DNA of 64,000 nt from an uncultured Verrucomicrobiota bacterium (GTDB lineage: Bacteria; Verrucomicrobiota; Verrucomicrobiia; Limisphaerales; UBA1412): assembly GCA_944389455.1 (NCBI GenBank), contig CALXMK010000013.1, positions 1 through 64,000 on the forward strand. The letters run 5' to 3'. The notes beneath the pieces were generated by a model. It saw only the letters and a program-made list of their open reading frames with translations, was not told the origin of the DNA and did not search any database. The translations under genes were made by a program, and so were the position numbers. Below, piece by piece: positions 48,271-56,208 of the stretch; the first letter of the stretch is position 1; each line of letters opens with the position of its first letter.

Positions 48271-48449
48271 ATCAATCTTAAATACACCCAGAGAGTTAAG
48301 GACAACGACGGAAAAAACAGGCATTCTGCCTATTGTTCACTAGTTCCATCGGCGCGTTCATTTAACGAAAACGCCCGCTGTGTTAATTAATTTTAACACC
48401 CGAACTTCTCTCGCTATGTCCCTGAGCACTCCGTGCGTCAGTAGAGAGT

Positions 48450-48477
48450 AGAATAGCACAGTCATTCTTCTGGTCAA
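48450..48477 (-). promoter_or_regulatory. Promoter of the tRNA-Thr/tuf superoperon
   Basis: On the minus strand TTGACC (48472-48477), a 16-nt spacer and TATTCT (48450-48455) preceded by TG-C, an extended -10. A T/A-rich tract lies upstream of the -35 and could act as an UP element. It matches a strong housekeeping-sigma promoter, as expected for this operon. The next bases, ACTCTCTACTG, would contain the start point. Confidence 0.75.
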
Positions 48478-48790
48478 ACTATTTCGTCATTTTTTTAAAA
48501 AAAACTCCTTCTTTTTCTATCGAAGCAGCATGTCTGATTCACAATAAGTTTTTGATAATTAAATAATTATATAAAATATTCACCTAATCTTATATTTTTC
48601 TATTTTTTCCTTCAGCCTACTTAATCCACTTTAAAAAGAAATATCAAAAACCATATTAGGCATCTATGAAACCTTTTTATCTATCTCTCATTGTCTATCT
48701 GAAATCAATCAGTTTTAAACTCTGCCCACTTAAAATCATCAATTCATCTTTTTGTTCAAACAAGGCTAAAAAAACACAAAAAAAAAGAAC

Positions 48791-48819
48791 TTGCTTTCCC
48801 TTAATTTATCTGTTATCAT
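48791..48819 (+). promoter_or_regulatory. Promoter of the multiheme cytochrome gene
   Basis: TTGCTT (48791-48796), a 17-nt spacer and TATCAT (48814-48819). The -10 ends 13 nt before ATG 48833, so the leader would be only ~6-7 nt. This also argues against the in-frame TTG at 48791 as start. Confidence 0.55.
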
Positions 48820-48832
48820 AGCTGTTGTCGTT

Positions 48833-49594
48833 ATGAGACGTATCTTGAACAATTGGGGAATTTCGTTAGCCGCTGCTGTCGCGGTAGCAGCACCTGTACT
48901 GTTTTGTGGAACAGCTACTACTCAGGCAGAAGAGGATTCAGATGCTAAATATCATCTTCTTTATCCTTCTGTTTTAGGAATAGGTGAAAAAACAGGTGGA
49001 AATATTAAAGATCAACCTATCGTCATAATTGGAGTTGTAGATAGAAAAGCTTCTGCTCCGGTAATCACCTTAGATGGAAAAGAAGTCAAAGGGATGACCG
49101 TCACAATGGCTGATTTTGATGCTTCTTGGAAAGGTTATAAAACTCATTTCTATCGTTCCAAAGAAAATAAACCGCTAACGGACTTAGATAAGAAAAGTTT
49201 CTTTGTCGCAGCAATTCCTGTCGTACCAACTGGCGAAAAAACTCTGACAATTGATGGTATCGACTACAAATTCAAGAAAGTTTCCTCCAAAGATAAAACT
49301 GTAACTGAATCCTATACTCACCACAGTCCTTTTAAAGTTCGCAACCGCAAAGGGATACTTCCTATAAAATGTGAAGAATGCCATAAGGTGAGCGAAGTAG
49401 ATGGTAGAAAAGTTCTCGGGTTTGCCGGTACTGAAAATTGCACCCATTGCCATAAAGATCTATCTAATCATAATCATGATATGGAACAGCTTAAACAATG
49501 CAATATGTGCCATGAACCACATGCTTCCACCATCGATAAGCGACTGATTGACAAAAAGGAAGTCCTCTGTGTCCAATGCCACGAGGCACGCTAG
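48833..49594 (+). CDS. Periplasmic tetraheme c-type cytochrome
   Basis: 253 residues. Signal peptide MRRILNNWGISLAAAVAVAA ending near ATTQA. A ~120-residue beta-rich domain (QPIVIIGVVDRKASAPVITL, KTLTIDGIDYKFKKV) comes next, then a C-terminal block with four CxxCH heme motifs: CEECH, CTHCH, CNMCH and CVQCH. It resembles doubled-CxxCH/NapC-NrfB-like domains that shuttle electrons in the periplasm. With menA two genes away, a menaquinone-linked anaerobic electron path is a reasonable inference, though no oxidoreductase partner is adjacent. A beta-domain fused ahead of the hemes is not something I can assign. Confidence 0.85.
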   Translation: MRRILNNWGISLAAAVAVAAPVLFCGTATTQAEEDSDAKYHLLYPSVLGIGEKTGGNIKDQPIVIIGVVDRKASAPVITLDGKEVKGMTVTMADFDASWKGYKTHFYRSKENKPLTDLDKKSFFVAAIPVVPTGEKTLTIDGIDYKFKKVSSKDKTVTESYTHHSPFKVRNRKGILPIKCEECHKVSEVDGRKVLGFAGTENCTHCHKDLSNHNHDMEQLKQCNMCHEPHASTIDKRLIDKKEVLCVQCHEAR

Positions 49595-49640
49595 TCAGAT
49601 TTGCTAAAGTAAAAATTTAAACCTTGCTATTTTAAACCTC

Positions 49641-49676
49641 AACTCCCAGAGCAGGCAACGCCTCTCCGGGAGTTTT
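49641..49676 (+). terminator. Terminator after the cytochrome gene
   Basis: AACTCCC (49641-49647) pairs with GGGAGTT (49668-49674), followed by TTTC, 46 nt after the stop codon. The long loop and short T-tract make it moderate. Confidence 0.55.
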
Positions 49677-49715
49677 CATCTCTAACTAAAAAGAGGATCC
49701 CATAAACCTTCTAAA

Positions 49716-50273
49716 ATGAAAAAGAAAATTACAATGAAACAAAAAATTGCTTTTTCTCTCCTACTCCTATCCTTTGTCTGTATATTAGCTCTATTCTGGC
49801 ATATTAATACTTATAAAGAGAGTAAATTTGACTCCATTATTCTTCGCGCTTCTCGTCAATACCAGGTCAGCCCTTACCTTATCAAAGCGGTTATTTGGAA
49901 GGAAAGTCGTTTCAACCCAAATGCCACCGGTACGGTGGGTGAAAGAGGATTAATGCAAATTCGTCCTCTTACAGCTAAAGAATGGTGCCAAGATAATAAA
50001 ATACCTCCTTTTAACCCCGAACATCTTTATAATCCCTTAACCAATATCATGATTGGAACTTGGTATCTGGGCAAGATGCTCAAGCGCTATGCTGACACTG
50101 ATGACCCTCTTCCCTATGCACTCTCTGATTATAATGCCGGCCGTGTTAAAGTACTCCAATGGAATCAAGGTGCTGCTTCTACTAACAGTGCACAATTTAT
50201 TGAAAACATTACCTACCCCTCTACACGAAACTATATCATCTCTGTGAGGAACAAAATCAAGGATTACGAATAA
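49716..50273 (+). CDS. Lytic transglycosylase (SLT domain)
   Basis: 185 residues. The N-terminal signal anchor IAFSLLLLSFVCILALFW is followed by the SLT fold: SPYLIKAVIWKESRFNPNAT (the catalytic Glu is in KESRFNP), GERGLMQIRPLTAKEW (the ES-x-F/G-LMQ signature pair) and ALSDYNAGRVKVLQW. It cleaves the MurNAc-GlcNAc bond with formation of 1,6-anhydroMurNAc. Length fits an MltE/SLT-type enzyme with only the catalytic domain. It is convergent with menA. Confidence 0.9.
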   Translation: MKKKITMKQKIAFSLLLLSFVCILALFWHINTYKESKFDSIILRASRQYQVSPYLIKAVIWKESRFNPNATGTVGERGLMQIRPLTAKEWCQDNKIPPFNPEHLYNPLTNIMIGTWYLGKMLKRYADTDDPLPYALSDYNAGRVKVLQWNQGAASTNSAQFIENITYPSTRNYIISVRNKIKDYE

Positions 50274-50316
50274 ACCAGCTAAAAAATCTTCTAAAACTAT
50301 AAGAACAAGACAAAGC

Positions 50317-51213
50317 TTAATTTAATAATGTACCTATCCAAATTCCTATAACAAGCAAAAATCCAAAAAGGAAATGAAACTTTCCTGTTTTCTTTGCTAA
50401 TTTACGAATAAATTCCGAATCGGTCTGAGTATTTAAATTTTTCAAATCTTTGATACTTCCCGGCAAAAGCAAATACACCAACAAAGCCCACGCTGAAAAA
50501 ACTCTGCATATAACTAATACTGCAGTAGAAAGATATGCCAAAACATAGAGAGACTTATAAAAAATAATAGCACGTCTCAATCCCATCTTCATCGCCAAAG
50601 TGGATATACCGCACTGTTTATCATGCTCTATATCTCTAATCTCATTTCCGTGCATAATCGCCATCACAAGAAATGATATCGGCAACGAACCAAGCAGAGG
50701 AACCCACACTCCATGAGCCCCCTGAATATACCATGAAGGGATTACCATCAGAGCTCCCATTAAAAAGAATACCATAATGGAACCTAATCCTACATATTTA
50801 TAAGGAAAAATCCCCGTAGTATAACTGCTGGCACCTACGACTCCAATAAATCCACAAACTAAAACTGGAATTCCTCCACACAAAACAGGATAAACTCCAG
50901 ACAAAACTCCCAGCAATAAGGAAACAACTCCTGCTGCCAATATCTTTTTGGGAACGATCTCTCCCTTCACTAATTGCGGACATGAAGCATGATCCTTATC
51001 ATCCAGACCAGAAACAAAATCCCCATAGGTATTCAAAAAATTAACTCCTGCCTGCAAACATATTCCCCCCAAAAGAGTTAGAAAAAAAAGCAGTCCTCGA
51101 AACTGCGACTCTTCTGCATAAGCCAGCACAGCCCCCAAGCTTACCGGTATAATCGCAGCCGTATAACTCCAAGGTCTGGCGGCTATAAACCAAAGATTTA
51201 TTTTCTCTTGCAT
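50317..51213 (-). CDS. menA: 1,4-dihydroxy-2-naphthoate prenyltransferase (MenA-like, UbiA family)
   Basis: 298 residues, eight or nine membrane spans. It starts WFIAARPWSYTAAIIPVSLG. The first Asp-rich motif is NFLNTYGDFVSGLDDKDHAS and the second is HGNEIRDIEHDKQCGISTLA; these bind the prenyl diphosphate via Mg. MenA attaches the isoprenoid tail to DHNA in menaquinone synthesis. Other UbiA enzymes have similar motifs, so substrate is likely but not certain. The start overlaps the end of panE by 16 nt, implying coupling. Confidence 0.85.
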   Translation of the reverse strand: MQEKINLWFIAARPWSYTAAIIPVSLGAVLAYAEESQFRGLLFFLTLLGGICLQAGVNFLNTYGDFVSGLDDKDHASCPQLVKGEIVPKKILAAGVVSLLLGVLSGVYPVLCGGIPVLVCGFIGVVGASSYTTGIFPYKYVGLGSIMVFFLMGALMVIPSWYIQGAHGVWVPLLGSLPISFLVMAIMHGNEIRDIEHDKQCGISTLAMKMGLRRAIIFYKSLYVLAYLSTAVLVICRVFSAWALLVYLLLPGSIKDLKNLNTQTDSEFIRKLAKKTGKFHFLFGFLLVIGIWIGTLLN

Positions 51214-52172
51214 AAAGTAGATAACTGCTCAATCACAGAGGTCATTTTCTCCAATCTAGGCATATTCACACCTACTTTTTTACCTTCTGACAAAGGTATT
51301 TTAAAAAGGCTATCTACTTCCAACTCATTCCGCTTTTTAAAATCCAACAAAGTCGATGCCCAATAATCCCCCATGCAAGCAGTACTCTCAATATTCTCCT
51401 GAATTCGACTGCGACAAATTCCCAATCCCAAAGCATTAGCAGTCTCTACAACCTCCTCCATCAAGCCTATCAACAGATCAACCCAACGCTGATCCGCATG
51501 AAGTTGTGCCGTAGGCAAACACTCTCCTACTCTGGAAAAATCAACCTTTCCTCCCGAAATTACCGTCTCATAACCAGCCGCAGCAGCCACTCCCAACCCA
51601 TTATAAGGGATATTCCAAATTAATTTATCCCAATGAGCCTTACGCAAATTATCTGAAACCACGCAAGGGACTCCGTGTAAAGAAAACATTTCGGCTATTG
51701 CATGTGTTCTGGGTAATGCGGGCCTTCCAAATTCTCCCAGCAAAATTTTACCATGCTCAATATGGCGAATATACCCGGGCTTAATCCGGTTCAGACAAAC
51801 AAAACATAATCCACCCAAAATATTTTCTGCTCCAAAAAGATCCGCTAACTTCTCCTCATTTCCCAATCCATTCTGCAAAGTCAGAATCAGTGTATGAGAA
51901 CCTACCAGAGGTTTAATCAGCCTGCTAAACTCACTGTTCGCAGTCGTCTTAAGACCAATTAGAACCAGGTCACATATCCCAATCTGTTCTGGAGAAGAGG
52001 CTGCATGAGGGGAAACATGAAAATTACCCGCCACACTTTCAAAAAATACACCATCTTTCTTAACCTTTTCATAATCTGAACGAAGTAAAAACCATACCTC
52101 ATTCCCCGCCTGCAAAAGTCTGGCTCCGTAATAACTGCCTACGGCACCACAGCCAACCACACCAATTTTCAT
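51198..52172 (-). CDS. panE: 2-dehydropantoate 2-reductase
   Basis: 324 residues. The Rossmann NADP-binding start MKIGVVGCGAVGSYYGARLL is followed by NGLGNEEKL and the catalytic KAHWDKLIWNIPYNGLG segment (Lys-x-x-W-x-K-x-x-x-N) and a C-terminal ketopantoate reductase helical domain. It reduces ketopantoate to pantoate for coenzyme A. No other pan genes are in view. It overlaps menA and lies 23 nt downstream of gmd. Confidence 0.88.
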   Translation of the reverse strand: MKIGVVGCGAVGSYYGARLLQAGNEVWFLLRSDYEKVKKDGVFFESVAGNFHVSPHAASSPEQIGICDLVLIGLKTTANSEFSRLIKPLVGSHTLILTLQNGLGNEEKLADLFGAENILGGLCFVCLNRIKPGYIRHIEHGKILLGEFGRPALPRTHAIAEMFSLHGVPCVVSDNLRKAHWDKLIWNIPYNGLGVAAAAGYETVISGGKVDFSRVGECLPTAQLHADQRWVDLLIGLMEEVVETANALGLGICRSRIQENIESTACMGDYWASTLLDFKKRNELEVDSLFKIPLSEGKKVGVNMPRLEKMTSVIEQLSTLCKRK

Positions 52173-52195
52173 CTGTTCTATTTTAACCTTTCACT

Positions 52196-53215
52196 TCAAG
52201 ATTCATGCTGAGTCTTAATTTTGCCCGAAAGCTGATCTGTTAGCTGAGTCATATCAGCATCAACCATAATTCTTACCAATTCCTTGAATTTAACTTTAGG
52301 CTCCCATCCCAATACGTTCTTTGCCTTAGCAGGATTCCCAATCAATAAATCAACCTCTGCAGGACGATGATACCGAGGATCATCTACTACATACTTCCGC
52401 CAATCTAATCCAGCATAACCAAAAGCTTCCTCCAAAAACTCACCTACAGAATGAGTTTCTCCCGTAGCTATCACATAATCATCTGCATTCTCCTGCTGAA
52501 GCATTAGCCACATGGCCTCTACATATTCTTTAGCATATCCCCAATCTCGCTTCGCATCCAGATTCCCCAAATAGAGTTTATCCTGCAATCCATGCTTGAT
52601 ATAAGCCAAGGCTCTGGTAATCTTGCGCGTCACGAACGTCTCTCCCCTGCGCGGTGACTCATGATTAAATAAAATACCGCTGCAATTAAACATTCCATAT
52701 GATTCACGATAATTAATCGTAATCCAATGAGCATAAACCTTAGCACAGGCATAGGGACTTCGCGGATAAAAAGGAGTCAACTCTGTTTGCGGAATCTCAC
52801 GCACCTTGCCAAACATCTCGCTAGAGGACGCCTGATAAAATCGTGTCTGTAATCCCATACGGCGAATACATTCTAATAATCGAGCAGTCCCTGTCGCCGT
52901 TACATCTGTTGTATACTCCGGAGAATCAAAACTGACTCTCACATGGCTCTGAGCGGCTAAATTATAGATTTCATCAGGCTGAACTTCTCGTAATAAACTC
53001 GCCAACCCCGAAGCATCCGATAAATCACCATAATGCAGATGCAGCTGTGTGGACGGAAAGTGAGGATCTGTATAAATACCATCCAGACGACTCGTGTTAA
53101 AAGTACTCGCTCGGCGTATAATCCCGTGGACTTCATACCCTTTTTCCAACAAAAACTCCGCCAAATAGGAACCATCCTGCCCGGTTATCCCGGTAATAAG
53201 CGCTCTTTTACCCAT
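52196..53215 (-). CDS. gmd: GDP-mannose 4,6-dehydratase
   Basis: 339 residues of the extended SDR family. NAD-binding [35 protein letters not shown] (GDP-mannose Gmd type), the YxxxK pair in [31 protein letters not shown]. It makes GDP-4-keto-6-deoxy-D-mannose, the precursor of GDP-fucose and GDP-rhamnose for surface glycans. The Fcl or Rmd partner is not in the window. A clear AGAGGA Shine-Dalgarno lies 7 nt before the ATG. Confidence 0.93.
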   Translation of the reverse strand: MGKRALITGITGQDGSYLAEFLLEKGYEVHGIIRRASTFNTSRLDGIYTDPHFPSTQLHLHYGDLSDASGLASLLREVQPDEIYNLAAQSHVRVSFDSPEYTTDVTATGTARLLECIRRMGLQTRFYQASSSEMFGKVREIPQTELTPFYPRSPYACAKVYAHWITINYRESYGMFNCSGILFNHESPRRGETFVTRKITRALAYIKHGLQDKLYLGNLDAKRDWGYAKEYVEAMWLMLQQENADDYVIATGETHSVGEFLEEAFGYAGLDWRKYVVDDPRYHRPAEVDLLIGNPAKAKNVLGWEPKVKFKELVRIMVDADMTQLTDQLSGKIKTQHES

Positions 53216-53350
53216 AAATTATCCTCTTGTAAAAAATTCTAAAAAGCCTTGTATCAATCAAGAACCGGCAGTTCAGAGTAAATCAAACTTTTATCCAATA
53301 AAAGCACAAAACTTCTTTTATAAAAAATACTCCTTCTAAGTAAATTTCCA

Positions 53351-53379
53351 TTGCGCTTTTTTCTGCCCTGTGATATAGA
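53351..53379 (+). promoter_or_regulatory. Promoter of the PpiD-like gene
   Basis: TTGCGC, 17 nt, TATAGA preceded by TG-A (extended -10). The -10 overlaps the in-frame ATG at 53379 and ends 14 nt before ATG 53394. Hence the latter is the likely start, with a leader of ~8 nt. Confidence 0.55.
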
Positions 53380-53393
53380 TGGTCTCTGCTTTT

Positions 53394-55229
53394 ATGTTTA
53401 GCACATTAAGACGCAATAAAACATGGCTGTGGGGAATCCTCATTATTGTAGTGATTATCTCCTTCGTTATATTTTTCTCACCGGACGTTGATCTGACTAA
53501 CCGCTCAGAGGGCGGCACTGCTACCGTCGCTTATATGGATGGGAAGCCCGTTTCTTATGAAGAATTTCAGAAGGCCGCTAATGAGGCCTCTATCTTCTAC
53601 TTCCTTAACTACGGTCAATGGCCTCAGGAAAATCGCGGCTGGGATTTGGAAACTCAAGCTAAGCAAAGGCTATTCCTGAAAGATCGTGCTGCCAAACAAG
53701 GAATTATCGCTACTCCTCAAGCGGCTGCCGCTTGGCTCAGAGATCTTCCCATCTTTGCGGATAAAAATGGCAACTACTCTCCTGAAATCTATGAGAAAGC
53801 GATTCCGTTCTTTGAACAACAAGGACTCAGTCGCTATATGCTTGAAGAATTTGCCAAGAGTGAAGTCGCAATCAAGCAGCTTATGGCCACCTTTGGTCTT
53901 CCCGGTGCTATGTTCTCGCCGCGTGTGATTAAAAACTCTTTAGAAAAAGAAAAAGAGATATTCTCCACCGAAATAGCTATTTTCTACAACACCAATTTTA
54001 TCGATCAGGTCAATGTGATTGAAACTAATCTAATGAGGTATTATACAAACCGCATGTCTTTATGGCGCGTTCCCGAGAAAACTCAGGTTAATTATGTCAA
54101 CTTTGCATCCACTAATTACACAGAAGCCGCCATCAAAAAATTTGAAGAGGATTCTAAGACTACTCTGGATGAATACATCAATAAGATCTATTCTGAAACC
54201 GATGACCCAGAAAGTTTTGTGGATAAAGAAGGCAATCAACTCTCTGAAGACGAAGCTAAAAAAGAGATGCGCGATGCACTCGTCAAAGATCGTTCATTAA
54301 GACTGGCCCGTAACGCTGCTAGAGACTTTGTTAACCTCTACTTTAATAAAGAAAATATTACTGAAGAGGAATTTAAGAACATTGCTACTACAAATGGCCT
54401 GACTGCAAAACTTAGTGAGCCCTTTGCTGTTACCGATACTCCAGCAGAATTAGACATTACCTTTAGCGATGTTCAAAGAGTATTTGCCCTCTCTGAAACC
54501 AATCTCTATACCCCCCCTATTATGGGAACTAACAACGTCTATGCCTTTTTCTTCTCCAAGAAAATTGAAGCCTATAATCCTGAATACAAAAATATTCAAG
54601 ACGAAGTACTCGAATCCTATAAAGAAAGCGAAGCTGCTTCCAAAGCTCGTTTGAAAGCCAGAAATTTCCAGCAGTCTTTGACAAACGCTCTGGCCAATGG
54701 AGAAAAAACCTTTGAGCAGCTAGCTCAAGAAGCCAACGCAAAATACATTACTCTGCCGGATTTTACCAGCGATGCTACCTCTTTGGATTCGGAAGAAACA
54801 ATTCCTTTGAGCATATACCAGATTAAAAATAACGTCTCTCTGCTTAAAGCAGGCCAAGCAGGCGGAATGATTCCTTCCACCCAAGCGGCATGTGTTCTCT
54901 ACTTAAAAGACCGCAAACCTACCGCTCCAGACATCATTCAGCAAGAGCTTCCTGCTTATACAAAAGGATTATTGGCAGAAAATCTCTCTTCAGCCTTCCA
55001 AGAATGGTTTGCTGTAGAATATCCTAAAGCCAATATCCAAACACTTACTGATATTCAAAAAGAAAATGAGGCTGCAAATGAAGCTGCTGCAAAAGCGGCA
55101 GCCGAACAAATGAGACAAGCGACCAATAACGTGAGTCAACCTGCTCCTTCTGACACTGCTACCGAAGGACCATCCCCCACGGCAGCACCTGCTGCACCTG
55201 AACCCAATACTATCAGTACTAATAAATAA
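53394..55229 (+). CDS. PpiD/SurA-type periplasmic folding factor lacking a clear parvulin domain
   Basis: About 611 residues. A single N-terminal membrane anchor (KTWLWGILIIVVIISFVIFF) follows MFSTLRRN, the same architecture as PpiD ('M.d.lR...k..'). SurA_N-like helices come next (MDGKPVSYEEFQKAANEASI), and a PpiD-like C-terminal region VFALSETNLYTPPIMGTNNV. The parvulin hallmark (HI-x-x...GGDLGW...FGYH) is missing, so isomerase activity is doubtful and a chaperone role is more likely. The C-terminus is Ala/Pro/Thr-rich. It is followed by an RluA-type gene 18 nt later. The start is set by the promoter position. Confidence 0.75.
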   Translation: MFSTLRRNKTWLWGILIIVVIISFVIFFSPDVDLTNRSEGGTATVAYMDGKPVSYEEFQKAANEASIFYFLNYGQWPQENRGWDLETQAKQRLFLKDRAAKQGIIATPQAAAAWLRDLPIFADKNGNYSPEIYEKAIPFFEQQGLSRYMLEEFAKSEVAIKQLMATFGLPGAMFSPRVIKNSLEKEKEIFSTEIAIFYNTNFIDQVNVIETNLMRYYTNRMSLWRVPEKTQVNYVNFASTNYTEAAIKKFEEDSKTTLDEYINKIYSETDDPESFVDKEGNQLSEDEAKKEMRDALVKDRSLRLARNAARDFVNLYFNKENITEEEFKNIATTNGLTAKLSEPFAVTDTPAELDITFSDVQRVFALSETNLYTPPIMGTNNVYAFFFSKKIEAYNPEYKNIQDEVLESYKESEAASKARLKARNFQQSLTNALANGEKTFEQLAQEANAKYITLPDFTSDATSLDSEETIPLSIYQIKNNVSLLKAGQAGGMIPSTQAACVLYLKDRKPTAPDIIQQELPAYTKGLLAENLSSAFQEWFAVEYPKANIQTLTDIQKENEAANEAAAKAAAEQMRQATNNVSQPAPSDTATEGPSPTAAPAAPEPNTISTNK

Positions 55230-55247
55230 TTAATCATTAAACATAAA

Positions 55248-56075
55248 ATGGGCGATATAATTAAATTATCATCGCCGGCAACTAAACAATATTGGGAAAT
55301 CCCCGTCCTATTCGAAGACGGGGATTTACTTGTCCTAGACAAACCATCCGACCTGCCGGCTGTTCAGAGTTACTCCGATGTAGAAACCGTAAATCTGCTC
55401 GCTCTTCTACGTCGTGACATAGAAAATAATGCTACTTGGGTCCGTTCCCGTCCTCAAATTCCTCTACTGGATATCCTCTATATTCTTGACCCCGAAACGA
55501 CAGGTGTTCTTGCTTTTACCAAAACTAAAATAGCACACGACTTTCTAGCCAATTTTTTAGGCAGTGAAAAACCTTTTCGTGTTTTTCACACACTTGTTCA
55601 TGGAGTTCCGAGGGAACCTTCTATCAAACTCAATGCCGGTATCACTCCACATCCTGCACGCCATGGACTTATGAAAGTAGATGTTAAGCGTGGCAAAAAG
55701 GCCATCACACACTTTAGTCTCTTGGAAAGCTTTAATCATTATTCCTATTTGCAATGCACGCCGATCACCGATCGATTTGCACAAATTCGCGCTCATCTAC
55801 GTTATATTAAATGTCCTATTGTCTGCGATACTCTCTATTTTGGCAAACCACTTTACCTTTCTTCCATAAAGCCCAAATATCACCCCAGTAAAAAACATAC
55901 CGAGAGACCTTTAATCGCACGGGCAGCACTTCACTGCAGCGAAATCAGAATTCCTCACCCTTCCACTGGTGAACAAATTCTGATTGAAGCGCCTCTTGCC
56001 AAAGATATAAATGTCGCACTTAAGATGCTCCGCCGTTACGATAAACAATTTAGTTCCCTGCGTTACCGCCGATAG
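55248..56075 (+). CDS. RluA-family pseudouridine synthase
   Basis: 275 residues. FEDGDLLVLDKPSDLPAVQS is the usual N-terminal strand of the catalytic domain. The catalytic Asp lies in LYILDPETTGVLAFTKTK (cf. HRLDxxTSGLLLFAK), and RFAQIRAHLRYIKCPIVCD corresponds to the conserved RxHQIRxH region. HRL is replaced by YIL and the hexapeptide TSG by TTG. There is no N-terminal S4 domain. It likely modifies rRNA or tRNA uridines, but the exact site cannot be predicted. It is 18 nt downstream of the PpiD-like gene and ends before a 13-bp hairpin. Confidence 0.82.
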   Translation: MGDIIKLSSPATKQYWEIPVLFEDGDLLVLDKPSDLPAVQSYSDVETVNLLALLRRDIENNATWVRSRPQIPLLDILYILDPETTGVLAFTKTKIAHDFLANFLGSEKPFRVFHTLVHGVPREPSIKLNAGITPHPARHGLMKVDVKRGKKAITHFSLLESFNHYSYLQCTPITDRFAQIRAHLRYIKCPIVCDTLYFGKPLYLSSIKPKYHPSKKHTERPLIARAALHCSEIRIPHPSTGEQILIEAPLAKDINVALKMLRRYDKQFSSLRYRR

Positions 56076-56100
56076 AACTCTTCCTTCTTGATAGATATAG

Positions 56101-56145
56101 ATTGCAGATAAGTCTCTTCACCTAATAAAATCACTTATCTGCAAT
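56101..56145 (+). terminator. Hairpin after the pseudouridine synthase gene
   Basis: ATTGCAGATAAGT (56101-56113) pairs perfectly with ACTTATCTGCAAT (56133-56145). It is followed only by TTATCTC, a poor T-tract, so termination may be partial. It lies 25 nt after the stop. Confidence 0.55.
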
Positions 56146-56196
56146 TTATCTCAATACTATTATCAGCTTTCTTCCTATTTAAAAACTCTCAAAAGA

Positions 56197-56202
56197 TAAA
56201 AT
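56197..56202 (+). promoter_or_regulatory. -10 box at leaderless distance from the B12-radical SAM gene
   Basis: TAAAAT ends 6 nt before ATG 56209. No good -35 hexamer is present. The spacing predicts transcription starting at the A of the ATG. Evidence is the position alone. Confidence 0.3.
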
Positions 56203-56208
56203 CGCTTC

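Larger units (their letters stand above)
48271..48832. other. 562-nt intergenic region with divergent promoters
   Basis: I see no gene here. The minus-strand half carries the tRNA-Thr/tuf promoter and a ~180-nt leader. The leader contains GTGTTAA-aattaa-TTAACAC (inverted repeat near 48379-48398), a GGCGTT...AACGCGCC structure and AGGCA-GAA-TGCCT followed by GTTTTTT (near 48319-48338), a weak attenuator-like hairpin. The plus-strand half (48480-48790) is very AT-rich, with homopolymeric A/T runs, and ends in the cytochrome promoter. Confidence 0.5.
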
